NCBI RefSeq assembly: GCF_048898065.1
Contig: NZ_JBLWFI010000001.1
Coordinates: forward strand, 2,162,155 to 2,226,154
Direction: 5' to 3'
Origin: Tepidibacillus_B infernus
Lineage (GTDB): Bacteria; Bacillota; Bacilli; Tepidibacillales; Tepidibacillaceae
DNA length: 64,000 nt
Part shown: positions 7,874-16,130 of the stretch, piece after piece
Numbering within the stretch: the first letter of the stretch is position 1
Layout of the letters: every line of letters begins with the position of its first letter
The notes under the pieces: model-generated
Database searches by the model: none
What the model saw: only the letters and a program-made list of their open reading frames with translations
Told to the model about the DNA's origin: nothing
Made by a program: the position numbers and the translations under genes

Positions 7874-9544
7874 TTAATTTAATAGATATATGCGAGTTTC
7901 ATATGGTTTTAGCGTAAGTTCTTTCTTTAATTGCAATTCAGCTCCCTTATAATTATTGAGAATAAGTTCTGAACTCGAATAGGAAACACTATCCGGCATG
8001 GTGAACTTTATTGTCTTTTCGCCAAAATGATTGATGACGATTGCTTTTTGTTTACCGAACTGGCGAAGATAGATAAATAGAGTTGGATGATCTGCCAATA
8101 ACAATTTATAACTACCATAAATAAATAAAGGGTTCTCTTTTCTTAAGCGAATCATTTTTTGATAGAAATGTAAAATTGAATCAGGATCCTCTATTTGTTG
8201 TGCCACATTAATCTTCTTATAATTAGGATTGATTTTTAGCCAAGTTTGATTGGCTGTTGTAAATCCCGCCATATGCTCAGCATTCCATTGCATCGGCGTG
8301 CGAGAATTATCTCGTCCCTGCTGCCAAATGACTTTCATGATCTCATCATGAGAATGACCTTTTACTGATTGTACTTTGTAATAATTGATCATTCCGACAT
8401 CATTATAATCTTCAATGGAGGGGAATTGGACATTGGTCATTCCAATTTCTTGCCCTTGGTAGATAAAGGGGGTCCCTTTCATAAAGAAGTATAAGGCCCC
8501 TAACATTTTGGCGCTCTCTTTCCAATACTTCTTATCATTTCCCCAACTTGATACCCTTCGTGGTTGATCGTGATTTTCGATAAATAATGCATTCCAACCT
8601 CTGCCCTCTAAACCTGTCTGCCATTTTGATAGGTTTTTCTTTATTGCCTGTACATCAATCGACCCATCTATATCCCTTTTCCAAAGATTTAAGAATTCAA
8701 ATTGAAAAATCATATTAAAATACCCGTTTTCTTCACCAACCCATTTATCTGCATCCTCAAGCCCAACGCCATTTGCTTCTCCAACTGTCATGATGTCATG
8801 GTTTTTTATTGTTTTTTGGGAAAATTCCGTAAGAAACTGGTCAATTCCGTCGACATTCATCATTTTCGGAAAGCATGGAACGTAATCTAGTTTCTGTGGG
8901 TTTGGCATATCGGGAAATCCTGGTTCTTTTTTGATGTGGGAGATTGCGTCAATTCGGAAACCATCAATCCCTTTTTCTAACCACCAATTCACCATTTCAT
9001 ATAAAGCATTTCTTACTTCAGGATTTTCCCAATTTAGGTCAGGTTGACGTTCTGAAAAAATATGCATAAAATACTGGTCTGTTTTTTCATCGTATTTCCA
9101 TGCTGAACCACTAAAAATGGATTCCCAGTTATTTGGTTCCTTGCCGTCTTTGCCATCTCTCCAGATATACCAATCACGTTTTGGATGATCCTTTGAAGAC
9201 CGCGACTCAATAAACCATTGATGTTCATCACTCGTGTGATTGATGACAAGATCTAAAATCAGTTTCATGCCGCGTTGATGGACTTCTTCTAACAGCTTGT
9301 CAAAATCCTCCATCGTTCCAAACTCGTTCATAATATCTTGATAATCCGAAATATCATATCCATTATCATCGTTAGGGGATTTATAGATCGGGCAAAGCCA
9401 AATCACGTCTATCCCGAGTTGTTGCAAGTAATCTAATTTAGATAGAACCCCATTTAAATCACCAATCCCATCTCCATTGCTATCCATAAAGCTACGAGGA
9501 TAGATTTGATAGACAACGGCTTCTTTCCACCATGCTTTTGTCAT
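7874..9544 (-). CDS. GH13 alpha-glucosidase (oligo-1,6-glucosidase/maltase type)
   Basis: Cytoplasmic alpha-glucosidase, 556 residues, no signal peptide. GH13 regions in order: WWKEAVVYQIYPRSF at the N-terminus, DLVINHTSDEH, nucleophile Asp199 in GFRIDAISH, acid/base Glu256 in TVGEANG, and Asp326 in FIENHDQPR. The residue after the nucleophile is Ala200; in the GH13_31 group Val there goes with alpha-1,6 and Thr with alpha-1,4 preference, so linkage preference is uncertain. It probably hydrolyses short alpha-glucosides taken up by the same ABC system, adding glucose release to the phosphorolytic route. Located between permease and kinase genes. Confidence 0.92.
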   Translation of the reverse strand: MTKAWWKEAVVYQIYPRSFMDSNGDGIGDLNGVLSKLDYLQQLGIDVIWLCPIYKSPNDDNGYDISDYQDIMNEFGTMEDFDKLLEEVHQRGMKLILDLVINHTSDEHQWFIESRSSKDHPKRDWYIWRDGKDGKEPNNWESIFSGSAWKYDEKTDQYFMHIFSERQPDLNWENPEVRNALYEMVNWWLEKGIDGFRIDAISHIKKEPGFPDMPNPQKLDYVPCFPKMMNVDGIDQFLTEFSQKTIKNHDIMTVGEANGVGLEDADKWVGEENGYFNMIFQFEFLNLWKRDIDGSIDVQAIKKNLSKWQTGLEGRGWNALFIENHDQPRRVSSWGNDKKYWKESAKMLGALYFFMKGTPFIYQGQEIGMTNVQFPSIEDYNDVGMINYYKVQSVKGHSHDEIMKVIWQQGRDNSRTPMQWNAEHMAGFTTANQTWLKINPNYKKINVAQQIEDPDSILHFYQKMIRLRKENPLFIYGSYKLLLADHPTLFIYLRQFGKQKAIVINHFGEKTIKFTMPDSVSYSSSELILNNYKGAELQLKKELTLKPYETRIYLLN

Positions 9545-9577
9545 CTCATGATCTCCTTCTCCATTTTATTATTTAGT

Positions 9578-10414
9578 TTATTTAATAGATCCTTGTGTCA
9601 CTCCACTAATTATGTGTTTCTGCCCTATCATATAGATGATTAAGATTGGTAGAATCGTTAAAAGTATCGCTGGAATCAATAATTCCCAGTTATTCATATA
9701 TGTTCCGTTGAACACCTTCATTTTCACTGGCATCGTATACACGCTTTCGTTGCTTAACACTAAGGAAGGAAGCAAGTAATCATTCCAAATCCACATGATA
9801 TTAAGAATCGAAACCGTGACGGTGATAGGTTTAAGGATTGGAAATACAATTAGGAAAAAGGTCTGTGTCGTATTGCATCCATCAATTATTGCCGCTTCTT
9901 CAATCTCAACCGGAATGGATTTAATAAATCCATGATAGATAAAGATAGAAAGGGCACTTCCAAACCCAATATAAAACATTATTAATAAAAGGATAGGCAT
10001 CACGTCAATTAGATGAAGTTTGGCTCCATATATATAAATTAGTGGTATCATCAATGATTGAAATGGTATTACCATGGAAGCGACTAATCCCATGAAAAAT
10101 ATTTTGTTATATTTTGTTGGTTTCCTGACCAAATGATAAGCGGCCATAGAGGAAAAGATCACAATAAAAAGTGTACTTATACTCGTGATAAGGAAAGTAT
10201 TTTTAAATGTAACCAAAAAATTCATCTTATCTAAAACATCGATAAAGTGTGCCCAGTTCCAATCTTTTGGTAAAGAAAAAGGATTAACTAAAATTTCGCC
10301 ATTCGATTTGAAGGAGTTTATAATCAGTAGAATAAAAGGGAATATAAAGCTAACCAACGCAATAATGGCAATTAAATAGGCGAACATGGATACCGCCACT
10401 TTTTTTCCCTTCAT
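9578..10414 (-). CDS. Sugar ABC transporter permease, MalG/MsmG type
   Basis: Second membrane subunit of the sugar importer, 278 residues, six predicted helices beginning with FAYLIAIIALVSFIFPFILL. The EAA loop that contacts the ATPase is recognisable as EAAIIDGCNTTQTF. N-terminal KGKKVAVS and the final SGVTQGSIK are typical of the MalG side (CUT1 family). Its ATG overlaps the stop of the MalF-type gene by one base. No ATPase gene occurs in the cluster, so a shared MsmX/MsmK-type ATPase encoded elsewhere is expected. Confidence 0.93.
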   Translation of the reverse strand: MKGKKVAVSMFAYLIAIIALVSFIFPFILLIINSFKSNGEILVNPFSLPKDWNWAHFIDVLDKMNFLVTFKNTFLITSISTLFIVIFSSMAAYHLVRKPTKYNKIFFMGLVASMVIPFQSLMIPLIYIYGAKLHLIDVMPILLLIMFYIGFGSALSIFIYHGFIKSIPVEIEEAAIIDGCNTTQTFFLIVFPILKPITVTVSILNIMWIWNDYLLPSLVLSNESVYTMPVKMKVFNGTYMNNWELLIPAILLTILPILIIYMIGQKHIISGVTQGSIK

Positions 10415-11298
10415 TATGCCTCAACCTCCATTTTCTTGCTAAAATATACCTGTATGCCTGTGACAATTGCGACAATTAAAAATAACACCATTGCCTCGGC
10501 CTGTCCTGTGCCATAGTTTGCTTGAACAAACGCCTTATTTACAACATACATAGAAACCATTTCGGTACTGTTATATGGACCTCCTTGCGTTAATGAGAAG
10601 TTCAAGTCATATACCATGAATGCATTTTTCAAAGCCAAGAAAGTGGTTACAACAAATGATGGTATCATTAGTGGAAGCGTTACATGAAACATTTTACGGA
10701 AAAAACCAGCTCCATCAATTTTTGCAGCTTCCATTAGATCATTTGGTATACTAACTAATCCAGCGATAAAAATAATCATCATATATCCTGACGATTGCCA
10801 GATCGTTACCAAGACAAGTGCCCAAAAGGCAAGATGAGGATCACCCAACCAACCTAATTTTAACCATTGAATATCCAATTTTTCGCCAATGGCAGGCAAT
10901 GATTGCACAAATATAAATTGCCAAATGTAACCGAGCACTAAGCCACCAATGAGGTTTGGCATAAAATAAGCTGTTCTTAAAGAGTTTTGTATCCTTAAGC
11001 CCGATGTAACCAGATAGGCCAGTCCAAACCCAACTATATTTACAAAAAAGACCGTTGCCAACATGAACTTTAGCGTCAATCCAAGCGATGCCCAGAATTT
11101 CGAATCTTCCATTGCACTAAGATAGTTATAGAAACCTGAAAATACCATAGGGTCTGATGGGGTATCCATTTTATTCAGAGTAAGAAAAATTCCATATATA
11201 AAAGGGATCATTACGGTCATTGCAAAAAAGAATGTCGTAGGTCCAAGGAATAAAATCGAATTACCCCAATTTGAAAACTTCCCTTTTTGCTTTTTCAT
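10414..11298 (-). CDS. Sugar ABC transporter permease, MalF/MsmF type
   Basis: First membrane subunit of the CUT1 sugar importer, 294 residues. The ATG at 11296-11298 is preferred: it gives MKKQKGKFSNWGN before the first helix LFLGPTTFFFAMTVMIPF. The frame remains open upstream to 11391, but that stretch would translate the intercistronic hairpin and gives an arginine-rich peptide unlike the family. EAA loop: EAAKIDGAGFFRKMF. The periplasmic-side FSLTQGGPYNSTEM is the CUT1 motif before the last helix. It pairs with the next gene and uses the lipoprotein encoded upstream. Confidence 0.93.
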   Translation of the reverse strand: MKKQKGKFSNWGNSILFLGPTTFFFAMTVMIPFIYGIFLTLNKMDTPSDPMVFSGFYNYLSAMEDSKFWASLGLTLKFMLATVFFVNIVGFGLAYLVTSGLRIQNSLRTAYFMPNLIGGLVLGYIWQFIFVQSLPAIGEKLDIQWLKLGWLGDPHLAFWALVLVTIWQSSGYMMIIFIAGLVSIPNDLMEAAKIDGAGFFRKMFHVTLPLMIPSFVVTTFLALKNAFMVYDLNFSLTQGGPYNSTEMVSMYVVNKAFVQANYGTGQAEAMVLFLIVAIVTGIQVYFSKKMEVEA

Positions 11299-11330
11299 TT
11301 CATCACATCCTATCCTTCTAGTTAAAACAA

Positions 11331-11357
11331 GTGGGCGAGATCTATATACTCGCCCAC
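11331..11357 (-). terminator. Strong intercistronic hairpin after the sugar-binding protein gene
   Basis: GTGGGCGAG (11331-11339) and CTCGCCCAC (11349-11357) form a 9-bp GC-rich stem with a 9-nt loop in the 93-bp gap between binding protein and permease. On the minus strand it is followed by TTGTTTT. It probably acts as a partial terminator or 3' stabiliser so that binding protein exceeds permease. Confidence 0.65.
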
Positions 11358-11391
11358 GCCGTGGTATTTTAATGTTCATTCCATCCATCAT

Positions 11392-12708
11392 TTATTCCTT
11401 ATAACTTTTGTAATAGCTTTCAAAAGCTTTAGCTAAATCCGCTCTTGATTGTTGACCAGCAATATACTTTTGAACCTCTGGTCCAATAATTGTCGTCCAA
11501 TCTCCCGTATTGACATAATTGGTAGTAAACGGCATTGTTTTATTATTTGCAATTGCGTTGCTGATTGCTACCCCTAAAGGATTGGTAACCTTTAATGGGT
11601 TATTTGTAAAAGCAGAGATAATTTGAGCTTTATTTACGATAAAATCTTGACCTGCTTCATCATAGACAAGCCAATTGAGAAACTTCTTAGCTGCCTCTTG
11701 TTGTTCTTGTGTTGCTTTTTTATTGATCACAAAAATCTGTGTTGGTCCAGCTGCAATTTTATTGTTAAGTGGATTATCTGGGTTATTATCAACAGGTATC
11801 GGCATAAATCCAAAGTTATCACCAGCTAGCGCTTGTAAAGAATCAAATGCCCAGTTACCATTAAACAAGATGGCAGCTTCACCTTTCCCAACTGCCACAT
11901 GTGCCGCATCATAATATTTGCCAATTGGGAGTTCTCCGAACTTGTTATATTCTTTGGATGTTAGAAGATCTAATGTATTGTAATAATTATTCCATACTTC
12001 GTTTTTGGTTAGATCCAGTTTTCCCGCTTTTAAGTCATCTAAAAGACCAGTGGGGTCACTTGACTGATTCAAGAAAAGGGAGCTGTAGTGATTAGCAACA
12101 GACCAGGCTTCTGTTTGATAAGCTATAGGATATTCAACTCCGGAAGCCTTGATCTTTTCAAGAAGATCCTTTAATTTATCCTGTGTGTTTATTGAGAAAG
12201 GATCAAACTTCCCGCCAATCGCTTTTTCAATTACTTTTTCATTGTATACCAAACCCATTCCCTCAACTGCAAATGGGAAACCAATCACTTGACCTTCCGA
12301 ATTTTTTAGTGCATCATTCGTGTCCTTTACCCATTTCTCATTTGAAAGATCAATGCCAACATCCTTGTATTTGTGTAAGGTATCATAAGGAGAAAACATG
12401 GCTAAGGTCACTGTTTTCCCAGATGAAGTCAATTTGTCAAAAACATTCAATGGATCTCCTACTGCAACAGATTGAACTTCAACGTTAATATCTGGGTTTG
12501 TTTTCATGAATTCTTGAGCTGCTTGTTTAAACTGTGCATCAATTTCACCTTTACCATTTGTAACAATGATATTGACTTTAGAGGATGAATCGGAAGCCCC
12601 TTCTTTTTGATTCCCCCCACACGCTGTAAATGTAAGGATTAAGGCGATTGCCATCGCAACTAAAGCTGACTTTCTAAACAAGACTACTTTTTTCTTAACA
12701 CGATTCAT
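11392..12708 (-). CDS. Sugar ABC transporter solute-binding lipoprotein (MsmE/MalE type)
   Basis: Extracellular sugar-binding lipoprotein, 438 residues, SBP_bac_1 family. The signal peptide has a basic start (NRVKKK), a hydrophobic core and lipobox FTAC with Cys30 lipidated. The mature protein begins with a Ser-rich linker and then VNIIVTNGKGEID; the family's central AAILFNGNWAFDSL block and AAKKFLNWLVYDEAGQDF follow. First gene of the operon, with a GGGAG ribosome site and a well-formed promoter and operator 60-120 bp upstream. Given the enzymes downstream, sucrose or related glucosides are the likely ligands; this is inference. Confidence 0.93.
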   Translation of the reverse strand: MNRVKKKVVLFRKSALVAMAIALILTFTACGGNQKEGASDSSSKVNIIVTNGKGEIDAQFKQAAQEFMKTNPDINVEVQSVAVGDPLNVFDKLTSSGKTVTLAMFSPYDTLHKYKDVGIDLSNEKWVKDTNDALKNSEGQVIGFPFAVEGMGLVYNEKVIEKAIGGKFDPFSINTQDKLKDLLEKIKASGVEYPIAYQTEAWSVANHYSSLFLNQSSDPTGLLDDLKAGKLDLTKNEVWNNYYNTLDLLTSKEYNKFGELPIGKYYDAAHVAVGKGEAAILFNGNWAFDSLQALAGDNFGFMPIPVDNNPDNPLNNKIAAGPTQIFVINKKATQEQQEAAKKFLNWLVYDEAGQDFIVNKAQIISAFTNNPLKVTNPLGVAISNAIANNKTMPFTTNYVNTGDWTTIIGPEVQKYIAGQQSRADLAKAFESYYKSYKE

Positions 12709-12768
12709 TTGCTCATCTCCCTTTTATTAGGTGCTTGAAACCTGATCCTTTTAACTCTATAACATTTA

Positions 12769-12782
12769 GGAAAAGGTTTTCC
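12769..12782. promoter_or_regulatory. Operator for the LacI-type repressor at the sugar operon
   Basis: GGAAAAGGTTTTCC: two 6-bp arms around GG, lying 15 bp downstream of the -10 box. The exact reverse complement occurs at the repressor gene's own promoter (13938-13951), which makes assignment to that repressor strong. Confidence 0.75.
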
Positions 12783-12797
12783 TAGCTTTTGATACTA

Positions 12798-12826
12798 ATT
12801 ATAAAGTAACGTTTTATATGATTCAA
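12798..12826 (-). promoter_or_regulatory. Sigma-A promoter of the sugar operon
   Basis: On the minus strand TTGAAT (12821-12826), 17-nt spacer, TATAAT (12798-12803). It lies about 90 bp upstream of the binding-protein start and is followed at once by the operator. Confidence 0.8.
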
Positions 12827-12835
12827 TAGTTTTTT

Positions 12836-12849
12836 TGAAAACGGTTTCC
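12836..12849. promoter_or_regulatory. cre-like site (CcpA) upstream of the sugar operon promoter
   Basis: TGAAAACGGTTTCC matches the cre consensus except for the last position. It sits 10 bp upstream of the -35 box. It might alternatively be a second, weaker site for the local LacI-type repressor, since both proteins belong to the same family. Confidence 0.5.
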
Positions 12850-12857
12850 CAATACTT

Positions 12858-12890
12858 AAAAAAAAAAGACGCTTCCCGCTTCTATGGTCT
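12858..12890 (-). terminator. Weak terminator after the LacI-type gene
   Basis: A ten-base U-run (plus-strand A-tract 12858-12867) follows a short AGAC/GTCT stem (12867-12870 with 12887-12890). The U-run is convincing, the stem is poor. Confidence 0.4.
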
Positions 12891-12901
12891 GCATCATGAT
12901 T

Positions 12902-13915
12902 TTATCTTTTTCTTATAAGTTTAACGCTATCGCGAATGATAAGCCTATAATTGACATAATGCTCTAATTTGTCTAACTCCTCTTCATTGATTACTTTAAT
13001 TAACGTCTCCATCGATAGGGAACCCATTTTAAAGGAATCTACACGAACAGTTGTCAATTGTGGGCGAATCAGGGTCGCTATCTCAATATCATCAAAACCC
13101 ACAATAGATAAGTCATCTGGAACAAAATATCCTCTATCCTCTGCACAGTTCTTAGCCCCAATAGCGATTGTATCAGAAGCACATAAGATAGCTGTTGGAA
13201 TGGTTGAACGTCTAAGTAACGTTTCCATTGCCTTATAACCACCTTTTGTTGAGAAATCACTCTCAACCAGGTAATCTGGATTTATCGGTAGTTGATAGCG
13301 TTTCATCTCATCCAAAAATGCTTTATAACGTGAATAACCGGCTGATTTGTCTTTTAATGGCCCATGAATCATCCCAATCTCTTCATGTCCACTGCGTATT
13401 AAATAGCGCACGACCTCGGTAATTGACGTATAATTATCGACATCCACCCACGGTATATAGCTATCTGTTGTTTTTTGGCCGACGACGACTAATGGAATAT
13501 TATAATGATGAATGAGATGAACATGTCGCTCTGTAATGTCTACTGAGGACAAAATAATCCCATCCACCTGTTTTTCCTTAAATATATCAATGGCTTTTAA
13601 TTCTTGCTCTGTATCTAAACGGGAATTACTTAAAATAATATTGTAGCCATTTTGATTAGCAACCTCTTCAATCCCATTGATAAGATCAGCAGAAATAGAA
13701 TTGATCTGTGGTATAATCACCCCAATTAAGTTGGTTGATTTATTGATTAATCCTCTAGCTAATGCATTCGGGCGAAAATTTGTCTCTTCGATCACTTTTT
13801 CTACTTTTTCCCTTATTTCATCATTGACAGGTTTACTATTATTAATGACTCGCGAAACAGATGAAATGGAGACCCCCGCCATCCTTGCAATATCTTTTAT
13901 GGTCAATTTTTTCAA
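12902..13915 (-). CDS. LacI family repressor of the sugar operon
   Basis: Transcriptional repressor, 337 residues. The HTH at residues 3-25 (LTIKDIARMAGVSISSVSRVIN) is followed by the hinge helix region NALARGL and a periplasmic-binding-protein-like effector domain (IGVIIPQINS, VDGIILSS, VVVGQKTTD, IVGFDDIEIATLIRPQLTTV). The start is TTG at 13915 after GGGGAG; a nearby ATG is followed within two codons by a stop. It reads toward the sugar operon, with a weak terminator and separate promoter between. A shared operator indicates repression of the operon and of itself. The inducer is probably the transported sugar or a phosphorylated derivative. Confidence 0.93.
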   Translation of the reverse strand: MKKLTIKDIARMAGVSISSVSRVINNSKPVNDEIREKVEKVIEETNFRPNALARGLINKSTNLIGVIIPQINSISADLINGIEEVANQNGYNIILSNSRLDTEQELKAIDIFKEKQVDGIILSSVDITERHVHLIHHYNIPLVVVGQKTTDSYIPWVDVDNYTSITEVVRYLIRSGHEEIGMIHGPLKDKSAGYSRYKAFLDEMKRYQLPINPDYLVESDFSTKGGYKAMETLLRRSTIPTAILCASDTIAIGAKNCAEDRGYFVPDDLSIVGFDDIEIATLIRPQLTTVRVDSFKMGSLSMETLIKVINEEELDKLEHYVNYRLIIRDSVKLIRKR

Positions 13916-13937
13916 TTCATACTCCCCTCACCTTCCG

Positions 13938-13951
13938 GGAAAACCTTTTCC
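13938..13951. promoter_or_regulatory. Operator at the LacI-type gene promoter
   Basis: GGAAAACCTTTTCC, the exact reverse complement of the operator at 12769-12782, lying 7 bp downstream of the predicted -10 box of the repressor gene. Indicates negative autoregulation. Confidence 0.72.
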
Positions 13952-13958
13952 TATTAAA

Positions 13959-13985
13959 AGTATATTTTAAAATCTCTTTTGTCAA
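13959..13985 (-). promoter_or_regulatory. Promoter of the LacI-type gene
   Basis: Minus-strand TTGACA (13980-13985) and TATACT (13959-13964) with a 15-nt spacer, shorter than ideal. Its operator overlaps the start region. Confidence 0.55.
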
Positions 13986-14041
13986 GAAAAAAACTTGCTA
14001 TCCCATTACCTTTTTGATTGATGGCATTTTGCTTTTCAACT

Positions 14042-14257
14042 TCACAAAAAGGTGTATATTTTTGCCAAGCAGTCTTCTACGACTTCTTTAGGAACTTGAC
14101 CTTTTATATGTAAATGACGAGCTCGCCAATCTATATTTTTTACCTAGTCTGTTAAAATAACCCTATTCCTCCACTTTATCTTCGGTTTCCACAAGACTCC
14201 CTCTTCAAAACCGTAAGAAGGAGTTGTATCAATCCTCGAAATAAGTCTCGCTTTCAT
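14042..14257 (-). pseudogene. Small unidentified ORF interrupted by one in-frame TAG
   Basis: From an ATG at 14255-14257 one frame runs 71 sense or nonsense codons to TGA at 14042-14044, with a single TAG at codon 38 (14144-14146). Before it the product reads MKARLISRIDTTPSYGFEEG and ends VILTD; after it comes VKNIDWRARHLHIKG...EVVEDCLAKIYTFL. Both halves look like real coding sequence with the same character, so a one-base change (for example TGG to TAG) in a small gene is the simple explanation. I do not recognise the family. No convincing ribosome site precedes the ATG, so the true start may differ. It lies between the divergent LacI-type and chromate transporter genes. Confidence 0.45.
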
Positions 14258-14303
14258 ACGTATATATACAGTTTTAACGGCCAATGTCGTCTATTAAAAT
14301 GAT

Positions 14304-14332
14304 TTGTCGCCCTCTATACAATAAGATATACT
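14304..14332 (+). promoter_or_regulatory. Promoter of the chromate transporter genes
   Basis: TTGTCG (14304-14309), 17-nt spacer, TATACT (14327-14332), 46 bp upstream of the first chrA start. Confidence 0.6.
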
Positions 14333-14377
14333 AAAAAAGGAATGAGAAGATTAGAGATTAGAAAGAAGAGGAGAAAT

Positions 14378-14941
14378 ATGCTACATTCAGATATATTTAT
14401 CGCATTTTTTCGTGTAGGAATGTTAGGATTTGGCGGGGGACCTTCTTCAATCCCTCTCGTCCATAAAGAAGTGGTGGAGAGATTTAAATGGATGGATGAT
14501 GATGAATTTGCTGACGTCTTGGCGTTAGGAAATACCTTACCAGGGCCAATTGCCACCAAAATGGCCGGCTATATCGGTTATCGAATGGCGGGGATTCCTG
14601 GGATGTTTAATGCTCTATTGGCCTCTATTTTACCAACGATTCTTCTCATGATTGTATTTCTTACATCACTAAATACTTTTAAAGATCAAGCGTGGGTAAA
14701 AGGAATGACAAGAGGGGTTGTCCCCGTTGTTGCCATGATGATGATTACCTTAACATGGGACTTTGTAAAAAAGTCAAAGCAACATCTTGGGTGGTTTGCT
14801 TCTATCCTTATGATTATCGCAAGTTATCTTTTACTTGAAATACTTAACGTTCATCCCGCAATCCTTATCGTTATTTTATTATTGGCAGCTGTACTGAAAC
14901 GGGATCCTAAATCTGTGAAAGAGGGAGGATCGGCTAAATGA
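14378..14941 (+). CDS. Chromate transporter, N-terminal-type half (split ChrA)
   Basis: Membrane protein of the CHR family, 187 residues from the ATG at 14378, which has an AGGAG ribosome site; the frame is open further upstream but without one. It carries the CHR signature FGGGPSSIPLVHKEVV and LALGNTLPGPIATKMAGYIGY, followed by five or so hydrophobic helices. Short-chain CHR proteins are encoded as adjacent pairs and work as heterodimers; the next gene overlaps this one. Members export chromate, but many Bacillus homologues have no proven substrate. One of only two genes on the plus strand outside the island. Confidence 0.9.
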   Translation: MLHSDIFIAFFRVGMLGFGGGPSSIPLVHKEVVERFKWMDDDEFADVLALGNTLPGPIATKMAGYIGYRMAGIPGMFNALLASILPTILLMIVFLTSLNTFKDQAWVKGMTRGVVPVVAMMMITLTWDFVKKSKQHLGWFASILMIIASYLLLEILNVHPAILIVILLLAAVLKRDPKSVKEGGSAK

Positions 14942-15468
14942 TATATTTGCAAATTTTCTTAGCTTTATTTATCCCCGGAATTCTTGGCTATGGTGGTGGT
15001 CCATCCTCGATTCCATTGATTGAAAATGAGGTCGTTGGTCGATATGGCTGGTTTACCGTAAGTGAATTTAGTGAAATCTTAGCCTTAGGCAATGCTTTAC
15101 CAGGGCCTATCGCCACCAAAATGGCTGGTTACATTGGCTATTCACAAGGTGGCATTTTAGGTGCGATCATAGCTGAATTAGCTGTCGTTGCCCCTTCATT
15201 AGTTCTAATGATTCTTTTGCTGAAATTGCTTTTAAAGTATAAAGACTCACCAAGAGTGAAGCGGATGAGCCAGTATGTTCGCCCAACAATTGCTGTGTTA
15301 TTAGGAGTGATTGCCTATAAATTCATTGATACCTCTATAGGTCATGTAGGTGCTATCCAAACCATGGTTCTCATTGGTATCAGTTATTTATTGATGGAGC
15401 GTTGGAAGATTCATCCTTCTTTTGTGATTTTAGGCGCATTGGTGTATGGCTCGATCTTCTTAGCATAG
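14938..15468 (+). CDS. Chromate transporter, C-terminal-type half (split ChrA)
   Basis: Partner CHR-family membrane protein, 176 residues. It repeats the signature as YGGGPSSIPLIENEVV and LALGNALPGPIATKMAGYIGY, followed by VRPTIAVLLGVIAYKF. Its ATG overlaps the upstream stop (ATGA), so the two halves are translationally coupled and made in equal amounts. A bidirectional terminator follows. The two halves are clearly paralogous, as known for short-chain CHR pairs. A fragment of a third chrA copy is at 5.2 kb. Confidence 0.9.
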   Translation: MIYLQIFLALFIPGILGYGGGPSSIPLIENEVVGRYGWFTVSEFSEILALGNALPGPIATKMAGYIGYSQGGILGAIIAELAVVAPSLVLMILLLKLLLKYKDSPRVKRMSQYVRPTIAVLLGVIAYKFIDTSIGHVGAIQTMVLIGISYLLMERWKIHPSFVILGALVYGSIFLA

Positions 15469-15472
15469 AAAT

Positions 15473-15515
15473 AAAAAAGCAGTGAATCATTCATTAGTTG
15501 ATTCACTGCTTTTTT
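15473..15515. terminator. Bidirectional terminator between chrA pair and fabZ
   Basis: GCAGTGAATCA and TGATTCACTGC flanked by an A-run (15473-15478) on one side and a T-run (15510-15515) on the other: a perfect 17-bp stem when the A/T runs pair. Serves the plus-strand chromate genes and the convergent minus-strand fabZ. Confidence 0.9.
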
Positions 15516-15566
15516 CTAGTTTTAAGTTTAACAAATCAATCTTAAAATGATCGAAAAGATTTATAT

Positions 15567-15989
15567 TCACTTAATCGCAAACATGATTTCGCCTTCGGCC
15601 ACTAGCTTGTCTCCTACATGGGCTGTTGCTTTTCCTTTTCCCATTGGTCCTTTTACTTTAATGACTTCTACGGTTAAAGTTAATGTATCTCCAGGGACCA
15701 CTTGATCACGAAAACGGAAGTTGTCAATTCCAGTAAAAAAAGCTAACTTTCCCTTATTTTCTTCCTTCACAAGCATGGCCACTGCGCCAACTTGGGCTAA
15801 AGCTTCTACAATCAAAACCCCTGGCATCACTGGATACTCCGGAAAATGGCCTTGGAAAAATGGTTCGTTTATCGTTACATTCTTAATCCCAACTGCCTTT
15901 TTGCCTTCCTCTAATTCAATCACCTTGTCCACTAAAAGAAATGGATAGCGGTGGGGTATAATTTTTTGTATATCTTTGATATCTAACAT
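15567..15989 (-). CDS. fabZ: (3R)-hydroxyacyl-ACP dehydratase FabZ
   Basis: Cytoplasmic dehydratase of type II fatty acid synthesis, converting 3-hydroxyacyl-ACP to trans-2-enoyl-ACP. 140 residues, the usual length. Starts MLDIKDIQKIIPHRYPFLLVD and carries the hot-dog active-site helix: His in GHFPEYPVMPG and the Glu of VEALAQ. In B. subtilis fabZ likewise lies downstream of flhO-flhP. The gap to the phosphatidyltransferase gene upstream is 141 bp and contains a hairpin, so it may have its own promoter. Confidence 0.96.
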   Translation of the reverse strand: MLDIKDIQKIIPHRYPFLLVDKVIELEEGKKAVGIKNVTINEPFFQGHFPEYPVMPGVLIVEALAQVGAVAMLVKEENKGKLAFFTGIDNFRFRDQVVPGDTLTLTVEVIKVKGPMGKGKATAHVGDKLVAEGEIMFAIK

Positions 15990-16097
15990 CGCTTAGTTCC
16001 CTCCAACCAAAATTTCACAGCATAATTTTCAGCTTTGCCGCTTAGAATAAATAGTGTCCCCTCTTCCGGCCCTGGTTGGATGAGGGTTCACATAAAG

Positions 16098-16126
16098 GAG
16101 CATGGCGCACTTGGTGCGTTGTGCTC
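16098..16126 (-). terminator. Hairpin after the phosphatidyltransferase gene
   Basis: GAGCA/TGCTC outer stem (16098-16102, 16122-16126) with an inner CGCA/TGCG stem, separated by an internal loop. It follows the gene's stop directly, but the run after it on the minus strand (CTTTATG) is weak. Confidence 0.45.
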
Positions 16127-16130
16127 TCTT

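Noticed and set aside
11331..11357. Riboswitch or tRNA-like structure
   Set aside because: A single simple stem-loop between two operon genes; no conserved riboswitch core.
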